Below, in pieces: positions 11,701-22,800 of a stretch of 64,000 nucleotides of DNA. The position numbers were made by a program, and so were the translations under genes. Every line of letters starts with the position of its first letter. Position 1 is the stretch's first letter. Location of the stretch: positions 6,220,357 through 6,284,356 of the forward strand of contig OW203747.1 of assembly GCA_934045075.1 (NCBI GenBank), given 5' to 3'. This DNA is from Yponomeuta sedellus. Its lineage: Eukaryota > Arthropoda > Insecta > Lepidoptera > Yponomeutidae. Below the pieces are notes generated by a model that saw only the letters and a program-made list of their open reading frames with translations, ran no database searches and had not been told where the DNA came from.

Positions 11701-14700
11701 GCCTATTGCAGTCCACTGCTAGACATAAGCCTCCCCCAGGGTGCGCCACAAGACCCAATCTCCCGTTTTCGCCATCCAGTCACCACCAGCCACCTTTTTC
11801 AGGTCTTACGTATTACAACTCATAAATTAAGTTATTCTAAATGTAGAGTAGGTAAATCTGTTAATCAATTTGTTGTTGGTTTTTAAAAATTTAGGATTCA
11901 GTAAAATTGGGTGTAAGTACAAAAATTTAATTAAGAAATGAATTTTCAATCAAATTCTTTGAATTAGATTAATTAATTTTTCTGAATTTTTATTACGAAA
12001 TCATGAAATTAAGTTTCTTGTTTATCTAATGTTTTTTCTACTTCAGGCATTAGAAATTTTGTTCGTAAGTATTTCAAACTCGATGGATACATTAGGTAAA
12101 TGTTAAAAAAATATTGTACTTACATAATTTTAGAGACAATCGATATCAACCCTTTATCCCCGCTGTTGGGGCACGGGTCTCTTCCTGTATCGCAGCAAGG
12201 TTAGGCCATACTCCACCACGGGAGCTAAGTCCGGGTTGGTGGAGAATTTTAAGACAGTGGCGGGCCTTACTGTCAGAAGTTATCAAGCCGCCTTGATAAG
12301 CTCTCTGACATGGCTTAACGACTGCCATTACATGACAGCCGGCACCTACAGCTTAAAGTATTTTAGAGACAATACCACTCGATAAAGTGCTGGAAGAAAT
12401 TATGAGAAAAATTTATATTTTATTAAATCTGAGTTCCTGAGGTATTAAGATGTGTTCATGAGGTTTAGGTACCCAGCTCTTACAATGGTCTGTAAAGGCT
12501 TGGGTGGTGGAGAAGAGCTGCATAGCGCAATATGCAGCTGCAAGGGGTAAATTTCTCCTTTAGCTCCTCCTTATTATCCTCTCCTTTAGCTCCTCCTCCT
12601 TATTATTCTTGGGCTTTATTTCAAAGTGATAAGGTTTAATTCTAAGTGGAAACTATGGAGGAAACTCCATAGGGCCTGAGCGGTTGCGGTAACTGAATTT
12701 CTTCGTTGTTTGTGTTGTGTAGATGCTTTTATTTTGAAATTTAAAATTATTATATTTCAGGTTCCAAAGGATAAACGATTGGTTAGTACCCACCCAGATT
12801 TCGACTATTTTGTTGTTTCCAAAGCTATTTTTATACACTTTTAGCTTATACATGTAGGATCCGATGTGTTATCCATTGCGGGTTTTACAGGACGCAGTAT
12901 CTATGCGCAGTATCTAGATACTGATTGAGTAAAACCTGCAATGTACCTATATCGTGTGTCCCAAGTATAACAATATAAATTACAACTTACCGTTTTACTT
13001 ATTCTCGTTTGCAAATTATAATTGTCAAAATCACAAATTAATTTTATTTTTTCACTACAGTTGACTCAAACGAATTTGGGGGTACGTATCTATTTTTCTT
13101 CTTTATTGTAGATTTAAGTGGTTCACACGTTTAGCAGAAACAAATGCTATTTTTAAGGTTCCGTACAGTGCTACACCAGAAATAAGTCTCGCGGATGTAC
13201 CTGCGCAGATGACCAAATTTTGGATGTGCGGCAAGTTGATCGACCAATCAGATAGTTTCATTTTATGGCAGGCCGCGCGCCTTTGTTGCCATTGGTTGAT
13301 TCAACGTCATCGACGCAGGTGACTATTAGTTTGGCAATATTAGCAACCGACGACGCGAGCTCCGTCTCTGCTCACCATGATTAAGTTCTGCGAATCGGAG
13401 CGAAACCTGGTCGGACTCTTCCGATATAACAACACCCGTAAGTAAATCCGGACTAAAAGTTAACAGTATCAGCGTGAGCGAAACATCAATCAATTCTGCG
13501 CCTTACTCGTATCGGTTAAAGATCATGTTGAATGTACTTATAGCTTCGGGTACTTTCGTTACACTTCTTCCTAGCCTGCGCGAACATAGATTCCCGAAGG
13601 GACTTTTATGATGTGTAGTACTGTACTGCAAAACGTAAAAATGGAACCCTTATGGGATCACTTTGTTGCCCGTCCGTCCGTCGGTCTGTAAAGGCAAAAA
13701 GCGTGGAGTTATCCAGTCCCTTGAAGTTACGAAAAAACGTCTAAGTTAATCAAAACATATATATTTTATAGTGATGTTTATGTATATATATATTTGTATG
13801 TAATGTGATGAGTATGTATATATATATGTATATGTATATATATATATTGTTTATATACTATTATTTTAATATATACGTTTAGTGTATTATATGTGTAAGT
13901 ATATAATAATGTGGAAGGTTGTCTTTTTCCTTTTTTTTTTTTGCACGCCTGCCAAGTTTTCGTTCTACCTCCTGCGGTTGACTGGTAGAAAATGCTTATG
14001 GCATTAAGTTCGCCGCATTGTACAATTTTATGGTGCAATAAAGTATTAATAATAATAATAATAAAAAATAAAATTACGGTCGTTTGTGCCACAAAAAGTG
14101 GTAAATTTCGACACTCAAGGGAATCAAAATTCACTGTGAAATTGGGCAAGTTATATCGTACAAAGCAAAAAAATCTGAAAACTATTAGCAATAAATAATA
14201 AAAAACTAGTCTTTGAAGTTTGGGAAAACCTCTCGATTCCACTCGAAACGATATATAACATGTAGGTACTTACCAACAAATTTGTTCGGAATTCTCGGCC
14301 GGTTTTTATTATAGGTAATCCAATCTTACCTTGTTTTGTTTTTAGATTTATCCAACCATCCTATATTATTTGTATTACACATATTGTTGACGACAGACCT
14401 CGTTACTTTGTAGTTTTTCTTTTTATAGATCGTTTTTAACACATATTGTCAGTTTTATATTTACTTAATTCTATTTTTTATTATGTCAGTCTAATATAAA
14501 TAAAGAGTTATAGTAACTACCTATTGCAGATTAAAAGATTTATTTAATTTTTGACAAAAGTAAAGTAACGGCACAATGCTCAACACATACCTACAATATT
14601 TGTAAAAATATCTTCAACCTTAAATGATTTTAATTTGCCGATTGTCCTGTTTTTTCAGTCATTCGTTTTGAAATATGTAAGTAGTCAAGATTACTTATTA

Positions 14701-16773
14701 CAAAACGGGATGAGACCAATTAAACAATTAAGCAGGTACCTACTAAAAGAAAAATAATAGGGTCTGTTTCACAATCTGCAGATAAAGTTCCGGATAAGCT
14801 ATCCGCAACCAGGGCTGCCGTTTGTTCTAAATTTGAAGCCGTAGACAAACACACGCAATATAGGAATATTTATTTAAATTTAGAACAAACGGCAGTCCTG
14901 GTTGCAGATAGCTTATCCGGAACTTTATTTGTAGATTGTGAAACAGGCCCAATATTTAATTATATAACTATATTCTTTTTAATGCCCTAGCCCGTGCCAA
15001 GGACAATTTTTTTCCCTCTCAATAGGTTTTTAAAATTTAAATATATAATTCTAGGTACCGAAAAAAGAAACAGTAAGTTGGCAGACACATAACATCACAC
15101 TAATATTTTAAAGGCGAAAGTTTGTGAGTGTGTATGTTTGTTACTTCCTCACGTCTAAACGGCTGCAGCGATTTTAATAAAATTTATTATTATAATACTT
15201 TACTGCGCACGAAACATTAAATAGGACATTACATAAGAAATAACATGTAAGTACAAAGGCGAGCTTATCTCTGTAAAATTTGGCATGTAGCTATCTGATA
15301 CCCTGTAACACATAGACTAGGTTTTACTGCGGAAGAATACCTTATCCCAAGGGAAAATCGATAAGCCGCGTATAACACCGCAGGGCAAAGCTCTATAAAA
15401 ATCAAAGATGCTAATGTGAGATTTATTTATTCATTCATTTAAAAAAATATATGAGCTTACAGTTTCCCAAAGCGGCCTTATTTTTAAATACATATTACCG
15501 AGTATAACTAATTAATTAGTCACATAAGTATAATCTTAATTTGAACGCCATTTGTTAATAGAGTCGACAAAAAGGTCGATATATTTGACCTGGGCCATAA
15601 AACCGATAGATAAACACAATCCATGCTTAATATTTCAGATACTCCGCAATAACGTCGAACAGGATCCATCGTGGTTTTCAAGGGTTTGTATACCTACAGA
15701 AATGTTAGTTGTAAAAACACTATTCCTTTTTTAGCCCTATAAAGGGCACCCTCCGCTCCAGAGGACACGGGGAGGGAGGTGGTGAATGCTCATGCATAAC
15801 AGAACGAACCCGCCCGTGCTGCCAATGTGTGACTCACAAGAAGTGCGCTTACCCACCACCAGGGCTGGATTTGGTCCTAAGGACCCCTAAACCGACATCG
15901 GGAGCAACCCCCCTCGAGGCCGAGGAGATTGCACAACACTATTCCTCTAAAACACTCCTCAAGTTCAGTTTTAAATACCTAGTCTGTGATCATCACATCT
16001 TTCCCTTTATTACGAGTTTTTATAACACCGTTACTTTTTATCGATCGATTTTTCAATAATTATTTAACAAAGGTCACTGGGCAACTTACTATGAAAACTA
16101 TACCCACGGCCTACCTACAGAGACAAAATTGGTATGGATGTTTAGATAAACGTCCCTAGTTTACGAATATATATGTCGCATCAATGTAGAGTATGGGAAT
16201 CTGCCCAAAAATTGAAAAAAATAAATGTAAGTGATATACGGTAATGATAAGACATTTTCGACTATTTGCATTGAATTGATAGGTAATGAACTATTACGAT
16301 AGGAATAATCTGATGCATTTTTAAATCAAACAAATGTGTGTTTAAATCAAACAGTTTTTATTCAACATTATCTATGTCAACAGGCACAATAGTGTTGTCC
16401 AAGAACATGGCTGGCGCATCTATTTGTTCGTAATCTCGGAACCTTTCGAGAAAGTGCTCTGTGAGAATATGTTTCCTTCGCCGCAACACTGACCGGCTAC
16501 ACAAAACACAACTATTTACACGACTGCGGCGAAGCCCAAAAGGAGGATAATGTGTTTTTAGTTCGTATGTATGTATGTATGTATGTATGTATGTATGTAT
16601 GTATGTATGTATGTATGTATGTATGTATGTATGTATGTATGTATGTATGTATGTATGTATGTATGTATGTATGTATGTATGTATGTATGTATGTATGTAT
16701 GTATGTATGTATGTATGTATGTATGTATGTATGTATGTATGTATGTATGTATGTATGTATGTATGTATGTATG

Positions 16774-16804
<31 letters not shown>

Positions 16805-19800
16805 GTATGTCCGATTCTATGTTCCCTCATAACTCCTTAACCAATGGTCAGATTTCGTTAAATAAGGTGTCATTCGATTCGGCATCCTTGCGCGAGTGTC
16901 TTAGGCTATATAAAATCAGAATTATGTGATCAGAACTGTGACGAAAAATTAAAAACGTTAATAAGCTTCGTTAAAGTACAGCTAGGAGCCACTAGATGGC
17001 GCCGTTATATTTATTAGTTCATTGAATTCGAATCCTAATTTTGTTGAACTACGCCTAAAAGGTGTGAAGTATTTAAAACAGAATTTTGCGGATGTCGTAG
17101 GTTACATAAAATCATCATTAATAGAGAAAAAACGGAACAAAAAATAATATTCACTTCTAAGTAATTAAAGTACCACCTTTAGCCACTAGATGGCGCTGCC
17201 ATATATTTATTCTGGTGCATGTATTTACATAATTTTAGCTTTGTTCCACATGTAAACAAACCGTTTATAGAAACGGTATAAGTGCTGAAAGAAATAATAG
17301 AAATAATGTCTCTAAAGTGTTTAGTTCCTTCTAGGCCATTCGTTTATCTCATTAATTTAGGAAATATCAACCTCATAGGGGGTTTTAATAATTAATTTCT
17401 TAACTTTCATATTAATTTCTTACTGATACTTAGAACCACACTAACTAAACAAAATATATAAAGTGTAGCATGTGTTTTCGCATGTGCCTTTTCCCCTGTG
17501 TGATCGTCAGCGACAAGCTAGGTTCAAAGTTGAAACAAAAAATCATAAAAAAAATTTTAACGCTCTCATTGGTAACCGAAGACGGATCCTCCGTGACATC
17601 GTATCACAACACCCAACTTTAAGTGATTTCCGAGACCGAAAGCTAAGCCCCGGTAAGCGAGCACGAGAAACACTGCCAGCGCAAGTTTGGTTGAGGTAGA
17701 GACTATTCATGTTCCCATGTAAAAGACTCAGTACCGAGCGAGGCTGAAGGCCGAGCTCCACGACGCAGGCACGAGGAACCCTGTCGTGGTGAGGCTGAAG
17801 GCCGTGTTCCAAAGAGGCCGCGGCCGAAGGCCATGATTATCGTTATCCCTACGCCCAAGCCTTATAGCCTTATAGTCGTATAGCCTTATAGCCTTAAGCC
17901 TCTAAGTAACTACGCGAGGCCAAAGGCCGAGCCTCATGATGCTGGTGCGTGGAACACTGCCACAGCGAGACCGAAGGCCGAGCTCCGTTCCGATTGGTTC
18001 CGAAGGCCGAGACTATTCATTTTCGCAAAGTACCACACCTTTAAGTAACTAGCGCGGTCGAAGGCCGCGACAGTTACTTAAAGTTGCTGTGACGAGGTTG
18101 AAAGCCGAGCTCCGTACAGGCCGCGCAGGCAAGGCCGAGAGCCATTACTCGCTAAGCAGACACAGGGACTACTGGCACGGTGAGGCAGAAAGCCGAGCTT
18201 AGTTCCGACAGAGACTATTCACGTTCCCACCCACAAGTTCCAACTTTAAGTAACTAGCGAGGCCGAAGGCCGAGCCTCACGAAACGTGCACGAGAAAACC
18301 TGTCGCACCTTTGTACAGGCCGCGGCAGAAGGCTCAGACCATTTACAAGTCATTATTCTAAGTAATTAGCGAGACCGAAAACTGGGCCCAGCAATGCAAG
18401 CACGAAGAATTCTACTCTGGAGATGCTGAAAACCTCACGAAACGTGCACGAGAAAACCTCACGAAACGTGCAGAAGGCTCAGACCATTTACAAGTCATTA
18501 TTCTAAGTAATTAGCGAGACCGAAAACTGGGCCCAGCAATGCAAGCACGAAGAATTCTACTCTGGAGATGCTGAAAACCTCACGAAACGTGCACGAGAAA
18601 ACCTGTCGCACCTTTGTACAGGCCGCGGCAGAAGGCTCAGACCATTTACAAGTCATTATTCTAAGTAATTAGCGAGACCGAAAACTGGGCCCAGCAATGC
18701 AAGCACGAAGAATTCTACTCTGGAGATGCTGAAAACTGAGCGCCGTTCAGGTCGAGGACATAATTTGAGGCTATTCCAGTCCCCACCTATAATCGTTAAC
18801 ATCATATAACTAGGTGCAGTGAAGCGTTTATATGCTATATAAAAAAAAGACAATTTATGTAGGGATAAAAAAAAATATTTAAAAAAATAAAAGAACCCGA
18901 CTGCAGTGATAGATCAACTGAAAGGGAAAAACAAGATAATTTTATTTTAAAATGCTAACCTCGATTTAGAAGAGATCATGCTGCTTTACTTGAGGGACCA
19001 AATGATGTAACTTTATAAGCATTATTTGCTCAAACTGTTGCAGTTATAACTTTATATCAAATGATGCAGTCGGGACCCATTACATAAGTCCTCTAATGGG
19101 TCCCGACTGCATCATTTGATATAAAGTTATAACTGCAACAGTTTGAGCAAATAATGCTTATAAAGTTATATCATTTGGTCCCTCAAGTAAAGCAGCATGA
19201 TCTCTTCTAAATCGAGGTTAGCATTTTAAAATAAAATTATCTTGTTTTTCCCTTTCAGTTGATCTATCACTGCAGTCGGGTTCTTTTATTTTTTTAAATT
19301 TTTTTTTTTATTTGTCTATCCATATCAACGTAATCCAATCAAAATGCAAACTCAAAATCCAGTAACACAGCAAGTAATCGTTAAAAATAGGTAGTTGAAG
19401 CTCAAAAAACACACAGATCGCCACGACAAAGGACGAGAGACTGCGACGACAAAGCTAAGAAGGTAGCGCGGGCGTCGAGCACAGGCGAAACCGGTTTTAA
19501 CTTGTTTAAGAGTGTGTGGGCGCGGCTTTAACGTGCGATTGAAACGGATAATGGAAGCCTCTGGCCGTGCATTATTGGAAGGCGCAAACGTTCATGTTTT
19601 TTTTATTGATTACAATACTTAATTGATACCTACGTAATATTTTTAAACACATTTCAATTCAATTTCAATAGTTGTAGGTATTTCAGACTACCCCAGCGGT
19701 TTTTTTTTTAACATCACAAAATGAAATGTAGGCTAGCCCTCAATAATTTACCAATAATTTGATTTTTGTAGCAAATATTTCGAAAACCGGGTCAGATTAT

Positions 19801-22800
19801 GCCCAATGACCTTTCGGACTTAGTTAAGTTTCATCCTATAGTGACGACTTTAGCATAGTGATTGTAGTTTTTCGGGTTCCGTACCCGTGTGTCCGTCCAT
19901 CGAACCTTGAAGGGTCAGCTAAAATCTATGGAACCGTAATAGGTATCTAGTTAAAATTTTCATAGTATCATTATTGTTCTGGAAATAAATATATTATTAT
20001 TATTATGTTTTTGCAGCGAAGCAAATAATAAAAAATAAGGGGGTCCGCATACGACAAGTTTAATTTCAGCGTTTTTTTTTGTTTATGCTGTACCGTAAAA
20101 ACTGTAATTACGTACAACCATTTAACTTAGCGTGACTTGGGACTTATCACAAATTCTCACGAGAAATAGTAAAAAACGGCCAAGCGCTATTCGGACTCAA
20201 TAAATAGTTTACTATCTGCCACATCTATTTTATATTAATATTAGTACAATCTTAAGCGATATGGCGTTACTGTTACGGAACCCACAGCGTACAAATCCGT
20301 CTAGCACCTAAGCGGTTCCGTAGGTCGAGATGTTTTAATCTCAATCCATTATAAGTGCATAGCTGCGTCAGACAAACAGACATTCAGATACGAGTAGATA
20401 GACTAGTGGACGAAGTAACAAGCATAACGATAATTTTAATGATTTTTACAGATATTCAGGCCGATGAGACTCATAAATACATACTACACAATGCGAAGTA
20501 AGCCGAATGTAAGTTGGATAAGTATGAATATTGCCTTACCTTCCAGATAATTTATTTACATTCTACATTAAAGTTATAATATAATGAATGAATGGACATT
20601 CTTTATTGCACTAAAAACAAATTTGTACAAAGGCAAGCTTAATACTAGATAGAATTTTCTTCCAGCTAACCCACGATGATAATATACTACTTATAAAAAT
20701 GCGTATTCTGCTATTTTCAGCATGGGGATCATTTCAACTTGGGTTTCGATAGGGAAAAGCGGGCAGTTACTAATGCGGATTATTCCCAAGATGCTTCTTG
20801 TATAAAATACAATGACAATCTCGACATTATGTGGAAAAGCCTCGCTAAAATCATAGGCAACGGACAACGTGTACCTAACAAAGAGCATTTGCATAATATT
20901 GCAAAACTAATCAAGGGTTATCTAGAGCAAGAAAACGTACGACAAATTGATAACTCTTTGGCTAATCAAAATGCAGATGAGATTTTTAAAACAATTGTAA
21001 AACCATTGCTACTTGAAATACTGAAACTGATCAAAAGAAGTGCACCACCCGAAAATTTAGTTGATGAAATTCTTCTAAGTTTACGTCCTTTTATTTTAAA
21101 TCCTGCTAATCAAGCATGCAGAAATGAAAATCTTCAATCACTAATCAAATCTTTCGTTTCCATTTACCAAGAATACGAAACGAATACTGAAAATTGTCAC
21201 TATCTCATTAAAATACCAAAACCATACAGTTTTGGAAGTCAAAGTAGACTTGAAACTAAACCTCCTAACTTTGGAAAACTTATTGGAAGAGAGGGGTCGG
21301 AAAGTATAGAAGTTGGAAAAGATGTACTGACTAGTTATAAAACACAAAAGCAAGAAGAAAATGAAAATCTCGGCATTCAAGATGTGTATGACTTGCTTCG
21401 AAGTTATCGTAATAATGATACGGACGTAGACAATACCATTTCCGATAAAGCATCGGACGTGGACATGACGCAGAAAATATCTACTTTACTCACGAATTCG
21501 CAAACGGACAAGTCAAAAAGATCAGTAGACTTTTTACAAACTGAAACTGACGACAATTTTCTACAGTATTGCAAGAGCTATGCGTTAAAAAGATTTTTAG
21601 ATTCCATTGCCTCCACTGTGCAAAGTTACATTGAAAATGCAGATTGTTCGTTCAAAAAAAATATTCCCAATAAATTTCAAGGCAACACGGACCGTAATAA
21701 AGATAAAGAAAATGTCAAAGATCAATCTGACGCCATTAACGGGATAAGTAAAAACATTAACGATATACTTGCGTTAATACAATATTCGCCAGGTGAAGAG
21801 CAAAAAAAATTAGCACCATTCAAATCTGAAAACGAGTATTTAACTGACAGAATAAAGAACATGGAAACATTATTGCAATCAAAAAAACACTTTAAAAGAC
21901 CGGACAAAATACCGGGCTCTCTGGATGATAAAACTCTATATAATGACGAAAATAAATTAAGCCCTGATCTTATCAAATTGCTTGATACTGTTTATAAACC
22001 AAATAATGGCGTACCATTTAAATATCCAAAAGACTCGCTGGTTACGTCGTTAAATCATAAAAATTACATGCCATTAATTAACCAACAGGGCACAGGCTTC
22101 AAACTTAAGGGGAATTTTGATAAAACGTCCAATGGTGCTAGTTTACTGGATTTTCACGATAAATATGATGGTAGCTCACTGAATGATCAGCAGCAACTTG
22201 AAGACTTTATGTCAAATTACAAAGAACTTGCAAATTCATCCAAGTTGAATCCAAATAACATCAGTGGTGCAAATTCAAATCAACAAAGTAAATCCTCAAA
22301 TTCATACAACTATCAGTTTAAAAAAAAATCAAAAAATACTGTAGAGAACGAAGAAAATTTCAGCCAATCTGAACTACATACGTTATTCAACCGAATCCTA
22401 GATGAAGGATTTCCCGAAAAACAAGCAAAACGAAGTCAAACTCCCGAAGCGTACCAATTAAACAGTGGGATAACTTCAGCTCCAGAGTCGAAGCTTTTTG
22501 CCAGTGAATTTAACCGACTGCGAGATGCACAGCTTATGGATGTGTTGTCAAAACTCAGCGCCGTACCATCAATAGAGTTACCAACTACCACTGATGGCGA
22601 TTCAGATAAAAACGTGGAGATGACATACCTAGTGCGGCAACCGCAGGTTTTTCTTTACCAACCGCAAGTTATCGTCAAGCAACGCCTGAAATACGAGCAG
22701 TTTCTAAAGAACGTCAATAATATATTGAATTCTAAGACGATATCAAGTAAAAACCGAGTTCAGCTACAAAAAGTTGTTAAATTAAATGGCAATAAAGACT

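Noticed and set aside
12114..12328. 60-aa ORFs on both strands
   Set aside because: They lie in a SINE family A copy; similar ORFs recur at 34189, 38380 and 44953 for the same reason.
16552..16929. 125-aa ORF of MYVC repeats and the antisense ORF of IHTY repeats
   Set aside because: Pure translation of a tetranucleotide microsatellite.
17472..17812. Arg-rich ORFs at the start of the GGCCGAAGGCC array
   Set aside because: They overlap repeats on both strands and are not conserved between repeat units.
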